A DNA stretch of 36,803 bases from NCBI GenBank assembly GCA_022792885.1, contig JAAWBX010000035.1, positions 1-36,803 of the forward strand, read 5' to 3'. The stretch is from Lachnospiraceae bacterium (GTDB lineage Bacteria; Bacillota; Clostridia; Lachnospirales; Lachnospiraceae). Under the pieces are notes generated by a model. That model was not told the DNA's origin. It made no database searches and worked only from the letters and a program-made list of their open reading frames with translations. A program made the translations under genes and the position numbers. Shown piece after piece: positions 24,737 through 34,578 of this stretch. Each line of letters opens with the position of its first letter. The stretch's first letter is position 1.

Positions 24737-26014
24737 TCAGGCTTCCTCGATCGCCTTTCCGATATCCCGTCTCATATACTTATTGGAAAAATTCACCCAT
24801 TCCGCCGCTTCATATGCCTTCGCCCGGGCTTCCCTCAGGTTCTTTCCGACTGCCGTCACACCCAGAACTCTGCCTCCGTTCGTCACAATACTTCCGTTTT
24901 CAAAGCGGGTGCCCGCATGGAATACATAATACCCATCCTCCTCCCGGGCCTTCACGGTATCCAGCCCCGTAATCTTTTTTCCCTTCTCATATGCCAAGGG
25001 ATATCCGTCCGAAGCCAGAACCACACAGGCCGCTGCGTTATCCTCAAACTTCAGCTCTATGTCTTTTAAGCGCCCGTCGATGCAGGCCTCCATCACGTCG
25101 ACCATATCGTTCTCCATCCTCGGCAATACCACCTGCGCCTCCGGATCACCGAACCTGGCGTTGTACTCCAATACCCGGGGCCCCTTTTCGGTCAGCATCA
25201 AACCGAAAAAGATCACGCCTTTAAACGGTCGCCCTTCCGCCTTCATGGCGTCCACAGTCGCCTGATAAATATGCTCCCGACAGAACGCGTCCACCTCTTC
25301 CGTATAGAAAGGGCTGGGAGAAAACGTTCCCATCCCGCCGGTGTTCAACCCCTCGTCGTTGTCTTTTGCCCGTTTGTGATCCTGGGCGGACGTCATAATC
25401 CGAATCGTATCCCCGTCCACAAAAGAGAGTACGGAAACCTCCCTTCCCGTCAAGAACTCCTCCACAACCATCCGATTTCCGGCCTCGCCAAATTTTTTAT
25501 CCGTCATAATGCTCTTTACGCCCTCCCGGGCCTCCGAAAGAGTTTCACAAATCAAAACCCCTTTCCCCAGGGCCAGGCCGTCCGCTTTTAAGACCACGGG
25601 CATCGGTGCCGTTTCCAGATAAGCCAGCGCCTTCTCTGCTTCCTCAAACGTTTCATAAGCCGCGGTAGGAATCCGGTATTTCTTCATCAAGTCCTTGGAA
25701 AACGCTTTGGAACCTTCCAGAATCGCCGCATTTTTCCGCGGCCCAAACACCCGCAGTCCTCTGGCTTCAAACACATCCACGATGCCGGCCACCAACGGAT
25801 CATCCATACCGATCACAGTCAGGCCGACCTTCTTCTCCTCCGCAAAATCCGCCAGCTTCTCCAGCTCCATCGCACCGATCGGCACGCATTCCGCATACTC
25901 CGCGATCCCGGCGTTCCCCGGCGCGCAGTAGATCTTATCCACTTTCGGACTTTTCGAAATTTTCCAGGCCAGCGTATGCTCCCGGCCGCCGCTCCCTATG
26001 ATCAATACTTTCAT
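24737..26014 (-). CDS. purD: phosphoribosylamine-glycine ligase
   Basis: 425 residues. It has the GARS layout: VLIIGSGGREHTLAWK at the N-terminus, GSKAFSKDLMKKYRIPTAAYETF, the ATP-grasp part VLKADGLALGKGV, GREVSVLSF and EYNARFGDPEAQVVLPRM. It joins glycine to phosphoribosylamine (step 2 of IMP synthesis). The start ATG 26014 has AAGGAGA upstream; the frame is open further up but lies inside purN. Its ATG overlaps the purN stop by 4 bases. Confidence 0.95.
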   Translation of the reverse strand: MKVLIIGSGGREHTLAWKISKSPKVDKIYCAPGNAGIAEYAECVPIGAMELEKLADFAEEKKVGLTVIGMDDPLVAGIVDVFEARGLRVFGPRKNAAILEGSKAFSKDLMKKYRIPTAAYETFEEAEKALAYLETAPMPVVLKADGLALGKGVLICETLSEAREGVKSIMTDKKFGEAGNRMVVEEFLTGREVSVLSFVDGDTIRIMTSAQDHKRAKDNDEGLNTGGMGTFSPSPFYTEEVDAFCREHIYQATVDAMKAEGRPFKGVIFFGLMLTEKGPRVLEYNARFGDPEAQVVLPRMENDMVDVMEACIDGRLKDIELKFEDNAAACVVLASDGYPLAYEKGKKITGLDTVKAREEDGYYVFHAGTRFENGSIVTNGGRVLGVTAVGKNLREARAKAYEAAEWVNFSNKYMRRDIGKAIEEA

Positions 26015-26655
26015 AAAAGGTCTCCTTCTTTTGTCTGCACCACAGCTTTCCCGGCCCAAATCTTCACCCGGCCCTCCGCAATCAAACGAATCGCCGAAGG
26101 TAAAAGCAGCCACTCCGCTTCCTCCATTACCCGCTTTTGCAGCGTTTCCGGCGTGTCGTCCGGCCGTACCTCCACCGCTTTCTGAAGCAGAATCGGACCG
26201 GTATCCATTCCCTCGTCCACAAAATGTACCGTAGCCCCGGTCACTCTCACCCCCCGCTTCAGCACGCCTTCATGCACCTTTAATCCATAATAACCGGTTC
26301 CGCAAAATGCCGGGATCAAAGAAGGATGGATGTTAAGAATCCGGCCGCTATAACGGCGGATCATCTCTGCCGGAATCTTCACGAGAAAACCGGCCAGCAC
26401 TATCAGATCCGGTTGCAAAGAATCCATCGCTTCTAAAAATGCCCGATGATACGTCTCCCGATCCGGATAATCCTTCGGGGACACGCACAAACCGGGCACA
26501 CCGGCTTTTTCGGCCCGCTTTAACGCGTAAGCTTCGCGGTTATTACTGATTACCGCCGCCACATGCGCGCCCGCCAGTTTATCCTCCGCCTCCGCGTCCA
26601 GAATCGCCTGCAAATTCGTACCTCCGCCGGAAACACAGACGACCACTCTCAGCAT
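26011..26655 (-). CDS. purN: phosphoribosylglycinamide formyltransferase (folate type)
   Basis: 214 residues. Landmarks are [29 protein letters not shown] and [12 protein letters not shown] (Asn and His of the active site). [17 protein letters not shown] holds the catalytic Asp. It formylates GAR using 10-formyl-tetrahydrofolate. It overlaps purM by 7 bases and purD by 4, so translation is coupled. Confidence 0.95.
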   Translation of the reverse strand: MLRVVVCVSGGGTNLQAILDAEAEDKLAGAHVAAVISNNREAYALKRAEKAGVPGLCVSPKDYPDRETYHRAFLEAMDSLQPDLIVLAGFLVKIPAEMIRRYSGRILNIHPSLIPAFCGTGYYGLKVHEGVLKRGVRVTGATVHFVDEGMDTGPILLQKAVEVRPDDTPETLQKRVMEEAEWLLLPSAIRLIAEGRVKIWAGKAVVQTKEGDLL

Positions 26656-27674
26656 AACGTCACACCTTTCTCTCCGGCCTCGATCCAGCCGATCACATAA
26701 GGAATTTCCCCGGCCGCCTTTATCGCGTCTTCCGCCTTCTTTACATCGGCAGGGTCCACAGCCAGCACCATACCGATCCCCATATTGTACGTGTTATACA
26801 TGACCTTTTCTTCCACCCGGCCTTCTCTCGCCAACATGGAAAAAATCGGCAAAACCGGATAGCTTCCCTTTTCAATCACGGCCCGAAAACCCTCCGGCAG
26901 CATCCGAGGCACATTTTCATAAAAACCTCCGCCGGTGATATGACTGCAGGCCTTCACCGCCACACCGGCCTCTTTCACAGACTTCAAGGCTTTCACATAA
27001 ATCTTCGTCGGCGTCAGCAAAGCTTCCCCCAATGTCGTTCCCAATTCCTCATAATAGATTGCCAGATTTTCTTTCGACATCTCAAAAACCTTCCGCACCA
27101 GAGAAAAACCATTGCTGTGTACGCCGGAAGATGCCATCCCGATCAGCACGTCCCCTTCTTTCAGCCGGTCTCCGCCGATCCAATCCTTCTGATCTACGAT
27201 TCCCACGGCGAAACCGGCCAGATCATACTCATCCTCCGGATAAAAGCCCGGCATCTCCGCCGTCTCTCCGCCAATCAGTGCCGCCCCGGCCTGCCTACAT
27301 CCTTCCGCCACTCCCTTTACAATCTGAGCGATCTTCTCCGGCACGTTTTTACCGCAGGCAATATAGTCCAGAAAAAACAGAGGTTCGCCGCCGGCGCAGG
27401 CAATATCGTTTACGCACATGGCTACGCAGTCGATTCCCACCGTATCATGCTTATCCATCACGAAAGCCAGCTTCAACTTGGTCCCGACCCCGTCCGTCCC
27501 GGAAACCAGGGTAGGTTTTTCCATATTTTTAAATCCTTCCATAGAAAAAGCGCCGGAAAAACCTCCAAGCCCGCCTAAAACTTCCGGACGCATCGTACTT
27601 TTCACATGTTCCTTCATCAATTCTACCGAACGGTAACCGGCTTCGATATCCACTCCCGCGTTTTTATAATCCAT
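26649..27674 (-). CDS. purM: phosphoribosylformylglycinamidine cyclo-ligase
   Basis: 341 residues. It opens [19 protein letters not shown] and carries [38 protein letters not shown] and AHITGGGF-type [17 protein letters not shown]. It forms AIR from FGAM with ATP. It sits between purE (18-base gap) and purN. Confidence 0.96.
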   Translation of the reverse strand: MDYKNAGVDIEAGYRSVELMKEHVKSTMRPEVLGGLGGFSGAFSMEGFKNMEKPTLVSGTDGVGTKLKLAFVMDKHDTVGIDCVAMCVNDIACAGGEPLFFLDYIACGKNVPEKIAQIVKGVAEGCRQAGAALIGGETAEMPGFYPEDEYDLAGFAVGIVDQKDWIGGDRLKEGDVLIGMASSGVHSNGFSLVRKVFEMSKENLAIYYEELGTTLGEALLTPTKIYVKALKSVKEAGVAVKACSHITGGGFYENVPRMLPEGFRAVIEKGSYPVLPIFSMLAREGRVEEKVMYNTYNMGIGMVLAVDPADVKKAEDAIKAAGEIPYVIGWIEAGEKGVTLC

Positions 27675-27692
27675 CGTCTTCTCCCCCGTTTT

Positions 27693-28205
27693 CTACATCT
27701 GATCCATATAATCGCGATAGCCCGTCTCCGCCAGTTTCTCTGCCTTTTTTATGACAGATTCCTTCATCTCCTCGGAATATGCCTTCAACTTATTCAACAA
27801 CGTCTCATCGAAAGTCGCCAGGATCTTGGCCGCCAAAATCCCGGCATTCGCTCCGCCGTTGATCGCCACCGTCGCCACCGGAATGCCGGACGGCATCTGA
27901 ACGATTGAATACAAGGAATCCCGTCCTCCCAAAGAAGTCGTATGCATCGGCACCCCGATCACCGGCAGCGGAAAGATCGCCGCGCACATGCCGGGAAGAT
28001 GCGCCGCCATACCGGCCCCGGCAATAATCACCCTCCATCCTTTTCCTTCCGCGGATTTCGCATACCGGAAAAATTCGTCCGGTTCCCGGTGAGCGGAGAG
28101 TATCGTCATCTCATACTCCACCCCGAGCTTTTCCAGCACTTCCGCAGCTTTGCTCATCACTTTCAGATCCGAATCACTGCCCATCACAATGCCAACTTTC
28201 GCCAT
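27693..28205 (-). CDS. purE: N5-carboxyaminoimidazole ribonucleotide mutase
   Basis: 170 residues. Class I PurE signature: GIVMGSDSDLKVMSKA, ILSAHREPDEFFRYA, IIAGAGMAAHLPGM, PVIGVPMHT and PVATVAINGGANAGILAAKIL. It converts N5-CAIR to CAIR, so a PurK partner is expected elsewhere. First purine gene of the run, 20 bases after the M29 aminopeptidase gene. Confidence 0.95.
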   Translation of the reverse strand: MAKVGIVMGSDSDLKVMSKAAEVLEKLGVEYEMTILSAHREPDEFFRYAKSAEGKGWRVIIAGAGMAAHLPGMCAAIFPLPVIGVPMHTTSLGGRDSLYSIVQMPSGIPVATVAINGGANAGILAAKILATFDETLLNKLKAYSEEMKESVIKKAEKLAETGYRDYMDQM

Positions 28206-28225
28206 GTTTTTTCTCCTTTGCTTTT

Positions 28226-30289
28226 TTATCCGATGTCGCCAAGCGCCTTGTTCAGCAACTCCGTCCCCGGCAATACAAACCGACCGTCTTCAATCAGCCG
28301 GATCTCCTCCCCCGAAGACGTCCACGCCGCAATCCGCCCCACTTCCTCATAAGGAAGCGTAATATCGGTGTGGCAATGGAAATAAGCCTTCGACGGCTCG
28401 CTCTTCCGAAGCCGGGATACCTCGTTATCCCGGGCGATCACTTCTTTTTTATCGGGATTGTACACCGGCCGGTCTTCCTCCCTGCTGTAACAGGTATCTC
28501 CCACCGCGAAATGCGGTCCCATCTTCTCGATAATCAAAATTTTCATACGATCCATGATCGCGTATTTCTTCGCCATCGCGTAAGCGGCCGTATTGGTCCC
28601 GATAGCAAATTCTCCCATCGGCAGACTTTCATGGTGATACAGAATATTTTCCCGGACAAAAGCCGCGTTCGCATTCTCGTCCGCCTCGTTCTTACAGGTA
28701 ACCTCCGTCGTCATCCCATCCCGAAACACCAGTTCCAAATCCCGGTAACGCAATCCTTCAATATAAATGTCCGAAACATGAAGCCGCCCGTTCGTCCCTG
28801 CCAAAACCGGTGAAGTAAATACCTCCCCCAGCGGAATATTCACATCCGCAAGACAATTCTCAAAACGGGTTTCACAACTCGGATCCTCCAACGGCATCAG
28901 AGACACCCACAAATCCGTCCGGTTAGGCGCTTTTCCCTCAATATGAACCCGTTCGGCCCGGTCAAGTGCCTCGATCAGCCTTTCCTGCACCCGGCGGTAA
29001 ATCTCCGAATCCAACGTATTTAAAATCGCCGTCTCCCGAAAAATCTCCGGAAAACGTTCTCCGATCTCCGGTATGGGAAACGAGATGATTGTAAAACTTG
29101 TCTCGCCGCGTTTCAGATAACGCTCGGTAATTTCCCCGGCCTGAGTGCGGTATGATACCGACAACTTTTTCTGCCTGCCACTTAAAGAGGCCGCCTCCTC
29201 CTTCCGTTCCGGAATAAACGGCGCTTCTCCAAAGGTTTCAAATACCGCGGGGCCGCCATAAACGGCCGCCCATTCCTTTCTCCGTTCGTAAGCCGCTCTC
29301 AAAGCCGAAAGTTTGCGCTCCTCAAACGCCTTGTCCAGATACCATGCCTCGTCCAGCCGATGATCATAATCATACTGAAGATTCGCCGGCGTCGCACAAT
29401 ACCCGATCTTCATATGCTGTTTCTTATCCACGCTTAAAACCGCCGCCCGATACAGAATCGGTTCCAGTCCCATCGCCAGAAATTTTTCGATCACACGGCG
29501 GATCACACGCTCGAACCCGATCGGATAACGGATGTTCACCGTCTTTTTTCCTGCCAGGTTCTTACCGGCATTCACAAAACCTTTTCGGTATCCTTCCGTA
29601 AAAGTAACGGCGATCTGCTCCACCATCTCCTCCGGCGCCTTATCTAAATAGGAAGAAATTCTCAATTCATTCTGAGAAATATACTCGCCATATCGATAAA
29701 GATAAGTGAGCTCGGACAGATCGGCTTCCATCACGATTCGTCTTGCGAAATCCAGCGTCGGATCCAACTGTTCCCTCACCCGATAATCCATCCGGCGCTC
29801 ACAGTAATCGCTTTCAAAATAATAAACAGCCTCCCGCACCGCACCGGGCAGGGATGCTTCCTCGCTCTCACCGGAAGACACCTGACAGAAAAGCTGATAC
29901 AATTCCAAAAACAGCTCCGATAAACTGACCCATTCTTCAAACCTTTCTTCCCGCACCAGAATAATCCCCGCACGAAGCTCCGCATAAACAAAAGAAAGCA
30001 GACCGCCCAGCTCGTCCCCCAGATTCCTCACCGCATATGCCGGATTGCCATAGCTTTTTTCATAAGCCGATCCGGAAATATCCTCATATAACAGCCGGTT
30101 TTCCTCCTGACATTCCTCCAGCGTCTTCGGTTCCCTTTCAGCCGTTTCTTCCACAAGCACAAGAAACCGCGCCGTCCGGCGAAAATAATCCCGGTAAGGT
30201 TCTTTCACAATCTCCTCATTTGCAATCTCCCGAATGCGTTCCGCGGCCAGAAGCGCGCGTTCTCTCAATTCTTCCTCTTCTATCCGCAC
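28226..30289 (-). CDS. M29-type aminopeptidase with long N-terminal extension
   Basis: 687 residues. The C-terminal ~370 residues match M29 metallo-aminopeptidases: DVNIPLGEVFTSPVLAGTNGRLHV, MGEFAIGTN, IEKMGPHFAVGDTCYS and YFHCHTDITLP supply the Glu/His/Asp metal ligands. The first ~300 residues are helical and acidic, and go beyond the ~410-residue classic members. It cleaves N-terminal residues from peptides in the cytosol. The start codon is GTG 30289 with GGGAGG upstream. It lies between the vanZ group and purE in one orientation. Confidence 0.8.
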   Translation of the reverse strand: MRIEEEELRERALLAAERIREIANEEIVKEPYRDYFRRTARFLVLVEETAEREPKTLEECQEENRLLYEDISGSAYEKSYGNPAYAVRNLGDELGGLLSFVYAELRAGIILVREERFEEWVSLSELFLELYQLFCQVSSGESEEASLPGAVREAVYYFESDYCERRMDYRVREQLDPTLDFARRIVMEADLSELTYLYRYGEYISQNELRISSYLDKAPEEMVEQIAVTFTEGYRKGFVNAGKNLAGKKTVNIRYPIGFERVIRRVIEKFLAMGLEPILYRAAVLSVDKKQHMKIGYCATPANLQYDYDHRLDEAWYLDKAFEERKLSALRAAYERRKEWAAVYGGPAVFETFGEAPFIPERKEEAASLSGRQKKLSVSYRTQAGEITERYLKRGETSFTIISFPIPEIGERFPEIFRETAILNTLDSEIYRRVQERLIEALDRAERVHIEGKAPNRTDLWVSLMPLEDPSCETRFENCLADVNIPLGEVFTSPVLAGTNGRLHVSDIYIEGLRYRDLELVFRDGMTTEVTCKNEADENANAAFVRENILYHHESLPMGEFAIGTNTAAYAMAKKYAIMDRMKILIIEKMGPHFAVGDTCYSREEDRPVYNPDKKEVIARDNEVSRLRKSEPSKAYFHCHTDITLPYEEVGRIAAWTSSGEEIRLIEDGRFVLPGTELLNKALGDIG

Positions 30290-30330
30290 GGTTCCCGAAT
30301 CCTCCCAGACTTCACCTTTTTATTTTTTTC

Positions 30331-30663
30331 TCACAATCCCATCCCGTACAATGCCAGCACAGTCAACAAAATCAACCCGTTTCCTCCCAGCGTAACCAAG
30401 GAAACCCATTTTTTTCCAATCCGCTTCCGAAAGGAAACGATCCCGATCCAAATCCCGAAACCCGCCGCAAAAAAAGCGGTGACCGCCAGATATGCCGCCA
30501 AAAAACTTCCCTGTCCCACTGTCTTATAGGCCGTCACTACACTTCCGACCATAAAGCCAAAAGCAATCGCCCAAAAAATACCCGGCAGAAAACGAAGCAA
30601 GTCCGGAAGCTTTTTTTCATAGGTGTGCCGTACCCAATTATGTCTGATATATTCAAAGCGCAT
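30331..30663 (-). CDS. small three-helix membrane protein, function unknown
   Basis: 110 residues with three hydrophobic segments (FLPGIFWAIAFGFMVGSVV; FLAAYLAVTAFFAAGFGIWIGIV; WVSLVTLGGNGLILLTVLALYGMGL) after a charged N-terminus. Not recognised by name. It overlaps the end of vanZ by 11 bases, so translation is coupled. In the 41 bases after its stop there is only the ribosome site of the aminopeptidase gene. Confidence 0.7.
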   Translation of the reverse strand: MRFEYIRHNWVRHTYEKKLPDLLRFLPGIFWAIAFGFMVGSVVTAYKTVGQGSFLAAYLAVTAFFAAGFGIWIGIVSFRKRIGKKWVSLVTLGGNGLILLTVLALYGMGL

Positions 30664-31117
30664 GGCGTTTCCTCCTTATCTTCCATGCCGTCACAAACAA
30701 CAGATACCCGAAGAAGCCGCCGACCGTATTCAAAATCACATCGTCCACATCACAGCTCCCTACCCGGCTCACCAGTTGAATCGTCTCAATGCAGGCACTG
30801 AATAACATGGATTCCAATACGATCACGTACCAGCTTCGGTGCTTCCGGTCCAACAGCGGTATACAAAAACCGAAAGGAATAAAGCCCAGGATATTCCCAC
30901 CCAGATTCAAAAATACCGGCCAAAATCCCAGCATTTCCCGATAACGAATAAAACGCAGGATTTCCCGGAAAGGCTGTAAATTATACGAATAGTCCCCGCG
31001 AATATTCGTCCTTCCCCAAATATCCGCAAAAAACATATAATACATCAACAAAACCAAATATCCGATAAATACGGTCCATCCAATCAGACGGACCCAATCT
31101 GTTTTTTTCCCATTCAT
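30653..31117 (-). CDS. VanZ family membrane protein
   Basis: 154 residues with four hydrophobic segments. VanZ-domain features are NLGGNILGFIPFGFCIPLL and ESMLFSACIETIQLVSRVGSCDVDDVILNTVGGFFGYLL (E, Q, D, D, N positions typical of the domain). VanZ gives low-level teicoplanin resistance in enterococci by an unknown mechanism; in most genomes the family function is unknown. Its ATG abuts the TAA of the 50-residue peptide gene upstream. Confidence 0.88.
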   Translation of the reverse strand: MNGKKTDWVRLIGWTVFIGYLVLLMYYMFFADIWGRTNIRGDYSYNLQPFREILRFIRYREMLGFWPVFLNLGGNILGFIPFGFCIPLLDRKHRSWYVIVLESMLFSACIETIQLVSRVGSCDVDDVILNTVGGFFGYLLFVTAWKIRRKRHAL

Positions 31118-31270
31118 TTAAAAAGTAACATCTGACTTTCTCTTTAACAGGGCCGCACCGCCCACAATACTCCCAACGCCGATCGTCACGCCAACAACAA
31201 CCGCCACGACCCCCATCGCGATCGAAAGACCTCCCACCGTCAGCATCGTTTTATAGATCTTCTCATTCAT
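31118..31270 (-). CDS. 50-residue membrane peptide
   Basis: A short frame starting MNEKIYKTMLTVGG and ending LLKRKSDVTF, with one long Gly/Val-rich hydrophobic helix (LSIAMGVVAVVVGVTIGVGS and onward). A perfect AGGAGG lies 8 bases before ATG 31270, 19 bases after pyrE, and its TAA directly touches the vanZ ATG. These spacings argue that it is translated. Function unknown; probably acts with VanZ. Confidence 0.75.
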   Translation of the reverse strand: MNEKIYKTMLTVGGLSIAMGVVAVVVGVTIGVGSIVGGAALLKRKSDVTF

Positions 31271-31289
31271 AAAACAAACCCTCCTGATT

Positions 31290-31964
31290 TTATTTTACAC
31301 CATACTCTTCATAATACCCGTCGATCGCCGCTTTTAATCCGTCATCGATTATGACCCTGCCCCGATAAGGACGATTATGAAGAAATTCGACCACCTCGGC
31401 CATTGTCACGATCGCGGTCGTCCGAAGCCCGTATTTTTCGGAAATTTCCGCCAGCGCCGACTTCTCCGTCTGCCCCCGTTCCATCCGGTCCACCGACACT
31501 GCCAGCCCCAGAACTTCCACGTCGCCCTGAGCCCGGAGGATCGGCAGCGTCTCGGCAATCGATGTTCCGGCCGTGGTTACATCTTCAATTATAACGACAC
31601 GATCCCCATCCCCAATCGGGCTCCCCAGCAAAATCCCCTTATCGCCGTGATCTTTCACTTCCTTCCGATTGGAACAATAGCGAATATCCGCCTGATACTG
31701 TTCACTGAGAGCGATCGAAGCTGCCACCGTCAGAGGGATTCCCTTATAAGCCGGCCCGAATAACACATCAAAATCCGTGCCAAAAGCGCCCGCAATAGCT
31801 CTGGCATAATACTCTCCCAATCTCCGCAGCTGCGCTCCCGTCCGATAAAACCCGGTATTGACAAAAAAGGGAGTCTTCCGGCCGCTCTTCGTCACAAAAT
31901 CACCGAATTTCAATACTTGGCAATCTACCATAAAACCGATAAATTCTTCTTTATATCGTTCCAT
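31290..31964 (-). CDS. pyrE: orotate phosphoribosyltransferase
   Basis: 224 residues. FGDFVTKSGRKTPFFVNTG at the N-terminus, FGPAYKGIPL, FCSNRKEVKDHG-type YCSNRKEVKDHGDKG loop and the PRPP-binding VVIIEDVTTAGTSIAE. It makes OMP from orotate and PRPP. 8 bases after pyrD. Confidence 0.95.
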   Translation of the reverse strand: MERYKEEFIGFMVDCQVLKFGDFVTKSGRKTPFFVNTGFYRTGAQLRRLGEYYARAIAGAFGTDFDVLFGPAYKGIPLTVAASIALSEQYQADIRYCSNRKEVKDHGDKGILLGSPIGDGDRVVIIEDVTTAGTSIAETLPILRAQGDVEVLGLAVSVDRMERGQTEKSALAEISEKYGLRTTAIVTMAEVVEFLHNRPYRGRVIIDDGLKAAIDGYYEEYGVK

Positions 31965-31972
31965 TTTTTCTC

Positions 31973-32878
31973 CTATTCCTCTACGGCCCCGATCAATTCC
32001 CGAATATCTTCCACACCGTATCTCCTCATGTAGGCTTCGATCCCCTCCACGATCCGGATCGTCGCGTCCGGCTCCTTAAAATTCGCCGTTCCCACGGCTA
32101 CGGCCGAAGCCCCGGCCAGAATAAATTCCAACGCATCCTCTGCCGTGCTAATTCCTCCCATCCCGATAATCGGAATCGACACCGCCCTGGCCGCCTGATA
32201 TACCATCCGCACCGCCACCGGTTTTACCGCCGGGCCCGACATGCCCCCGGTCTTATTGGCCAGAACGAACTTTCTCCTGTCCACGTCGATCTTCATGCCT
32301 GTCAACGTATTGATCAGGGAGATCCCGTCGGCCCCACCGGCTTCGGCCGCCCTCGCCATCTCCGCAATATCCGTCACGTTCGGCGTCAGTTTCATGATAA
32401 CCGGCTGCTTTGCCCTCGCCTTAATGGCTCCGGTGATCCGCTCCACCATTTCGGGATCCTGGCCGAAAGCCAGACAACCCGCATTCACGTTCGGGCAGGA
32501 AATGTTGATCTCCAAAAGATCGACCGGAGCGCCGGCAAGCCGATCCACAACCGACAGATATTCCGCCTCCGTATGCCCGCAAACATTCACCACAATTCTG
32601 GTATCGTAAGAAGTCAAAAACGGAATATCCCTTTCCAAAAACACGTCGACGCCGGGATTTTGCAGCCCTATGGCATTAAGCATCCCGCCGTAAACTTCCG
32701 CGACCCTCGGCGTCGGATTCCCGGGCCAGGCCTCGCTTGCGACCCCCTTGGTCACAACCGCTCCCAGACGGTTTAAATCCACAAACTCTCCGTACTCCCT
32801 TCCGGAACCAAAAGTCCCGGAAGCCGTCATAACCGGGTTTTTCAATTCCACACCGGCAACGGTGACTTTCGTATTCAT
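31973..32878 (-). CDS. pyrD: dihydroorotate dehydrogenase B, catalytic subunit
   Basis: 301 residues, class 1B. KNPVMTASGTFGSGREYGEFVDL, KGVASEAWPGNPTPRV, INISCPNVNAGCLAFGQDP (catalytic Cys in the NISCPN region), MKLTPNVTDI and GMGGISTAEDALEFILAGASAVAVG. FMN-containing; uses NAD+ through PyrK. Start overlaps the pyrK end by 4 bases, as expected for two subunits of one enzyme. Confidence 0.95.
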   Translation of the reverse strand: MNTKVTVAGVELKNPVMTASGTFGSGREYGEFVDLNRLGAVVTKGVASEAWPGNPTPRVAEVYGGMLNAIGLQNPGVDVFLERDIPFLTSYDTRIVVNVCGHTEAEYLSVVDRLAGAPVDLLEINISCPNVNAGCLAFGQDPEMVERITGAIKARAKQPVIMKLTPNVTDIAEMARAAEAGGADGISLINTLTGMKIDVDRRKFVLANKTGGMSGPAVKPVAVRMVYQAARAVSIPIIGMGGISTAEDALEFILAGASAVAVGTANFKEPDATIRIVEGIEAYMRRYGVEDIRELIGAVEE

Positions 32879-33633
32879 CCCAGCTCCACCTCCCGCGCGT
32901 CAAATACCGGACCGTCCTTGCACACCCGCTTGTTGTGAACATGGGAATATTCATCCCTATCCTTTGATTCGCACACGCAGGCCAAACAGGCCCCGATCCC
33001 ACAGGCCATCCTCTCTTCCATGGAAATCCAGGCCGTTATATGATTGGTCTCCGCGTAAGCCTTCACGGCCCGAAGCATGGGTTTCGGGCCGCAGGCATAA
33101 ATCACATCCGCCTCCAGCCCGTTTTCCCGGATCGCGTCCATCACCGTACCCTTAATCCCCGCGCTGCCGTCCTCCGTCGCCAAATACACCTGCCCGTAAG
33201 CTTCAAATTCCGAGTGCAGGAACACCTCGTCCCGATATCCCAGAAGAATTTGTTTTTCACAATCCAGATGCTTGGCCAACTCCAGCATCGGCGGAATACC
33301 AATCCCCCCGCCGATCAAAAAAGCTTTCTTTTTCTCCAAAGGAAAACCATTTCCCAAAGGCCCCATCACCGCCAATGTTTCTCCGGCACGATACGAAGCG
33401 AACTCCCTCGTCCCCTCGCCGACGACCCGGTATACCAGGCGCAGCATTTCACCCCTCACCTCACAGATGCTGACGGGTCTTGGCAGAAGCCGGGAGCCGT
33501 CCTTCGCATAGACCGCCACAAACTGGCCCGGCTTTGCCTCCCTCGCGATCTCGTCTGCTTCCAGCCTGATATCATAGATCCCCGTTCCGATACGGCTCTG
33601 CGACAAAATTTTCGCGAATATTTTCTTTCTCAT
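32875..33633 (-). CDS. pyrK: dihydroorotate dehydrogenase B, electron transfer subunit
   Basis: 252 residues. FAD domain (RPVSICEV), NAD-binding part (FLIGGGIGIPPMLELAKHL, YACGPKPMLRAV) and a C-terminal [2Fe-2S] cluster site with four cysteines in MACGIGACLACVCES and RVCKDGPVF. Passes electrons from PyrD to NAD+. Confidence 0.95.
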   Translation of the reverse strand: MRKKIFAKILSQSRIGTGIYDIRLEADEIAREAKPGQFVAVYAKDGSRLLPRPVSICEVRGEMLRLVYRVVGEGTREFASYRAGETLAVMGPLGNGFPLEKKKAFLIGGGIGIPPMLELAKHLDCEKQILLGYRDEVFLHSEFEAYGQVYLATEDGSAGIKGTVMDAIRENGLEADVIYACGPKPMLRAVKAYAETNHITAWISMEERMACGIGACLACVCESKDRDEYSHVHNKRVCKDGPVFDAREVELG

Positions 33634-33642
33634 ATGTCTCTC

Positions 33643-34560
33643 CTAAAAAATACTGCGGATATCCGTCAGCATATCCAAAACCGCCTGACGGCTGGCCTCG
33701 GCAAAATGCTCCGGCCCGAATTTCCGATACTTCTCCTGTTTGTAAGCGGCGATAATCCCCCGGGAAGAATTGACAATGGCTCCCAGTCCATCTTCATTAA
33801 AATAAGGCTTCAGTTCTTTCGCCGACGCCCCCTGAGCACCGTAACCCGGGACCAGGATATAGGTTTTCGGCATGATCTTTCGCAGGACTTTTCCCATCTC
33901 AGGGTAAGTAGCACCCACCACCGCGCCGATATAACTGTATGTATCGCCCATATGATCCTCTCCCCAGGCCGCAACTTTCTCACCAACCCATTCATACAGG
34001 GGACGCCCGTCAATCAAACGATCCTGAAACTCTCCGCTGGAAGGATTCGACGTTTTAACCAAAATAAACAGCCCTTTCTTCTCCTCCTTGCAAACATCCA
34101 CAAAAGGCCGGATACCATCCGTACCGAAATACGGGTTCACGGTAGCAAAATCCTCTCGAAAAGCGGAGAAAGACTGACTTCCCACTTTTACATGTCCCAG
34201 ATGCCCGGCGGCATAAGCCGCCGAAGTCGAGCCGATATCCCCCCGTTTCACATCCCCGATCACCAGGAGCCCTTTTTCATGACAGTAATCCACCGTTCTC
34301 TGATAAATCTTCACGCCTTCCACGCCGAACTGTTCGTACATGGCAATCTGAGGCTTCACCGCCGGAATCAGATCGCAGATCGCATCGACAATCTGCCGGT
34401 TAAATTCCCAGATTGCATCTGCGGCTCCGGTCAGAGTCTCCCCATACTCCGCAAAAGATCTTTTCTGAATCGATTCCGGAATAAATCCGAGCATCGGATC
34501 CAGACCTACGACAACAGGCGCCTCTAATTTCTTGATCTGACTGATAAGCTGATGAATCAT
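33643..34560 (-). CDS. pyrF: orotidine 5'-phosphate decarboxylase, type II
   Basis: 305 residues, the longer type II form. VVGLDPMLGFIP at the N-terminus, the catalytic LVIGDVKRGDIGSTSAAYA (Asp-Lys-Asp), NPYFGTDGIRPF, and ILVPGYGAQGASAKEL near the C-terminus. Makes UMP from OMP. 18 bases after pyrC. Confidence 0.95.
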   Translation of the reverse strand: MIHQLISQIKKLEAPVVVGLDPMLGFIPESIQKRSFAEYGETLTGAADAIWEFNRQIVDAICDLIPAVKPQIAMYEQFGVEGVKIYQRTVDYCHEKGLLVIGDVKRGDIGSTSAAYAAGHLGHVKVGSQSFSAFREDFATVNPYFGTDGIRPFVDVCKEEKKGLFILVKTSNPSSGEFQDRLIDGRPLYEWVGEKVAAWGEDHMGDTYSYIGAVVGATYPEMGKVLRKIMPKTYILVPGYGAQGASAKELKPYFNEDGLGAIVNSSRGIIAAYKQEKYRKFGPEHFAEASRQAVLDMLTDIRSIF

Positions 34561-34578
34561 AGTTGTGCTCCTTTGATT

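Noticed and set aside
26014-26113. Longer purD frame with 33 extra N-terminal residues
   Set aside because: The extra part overlaps purN and lacks a ribosome site; the family N-terminus [13 protein letters not shown] at 26014 has AAGGAGA.
33040-34527. Long plus-strand open frame (495 codons) opposite pyrK/pyrF
   Set aside because: It has no ribosome site or family features and lies antisense to two clear pyr genes; it follows from their codon composition.
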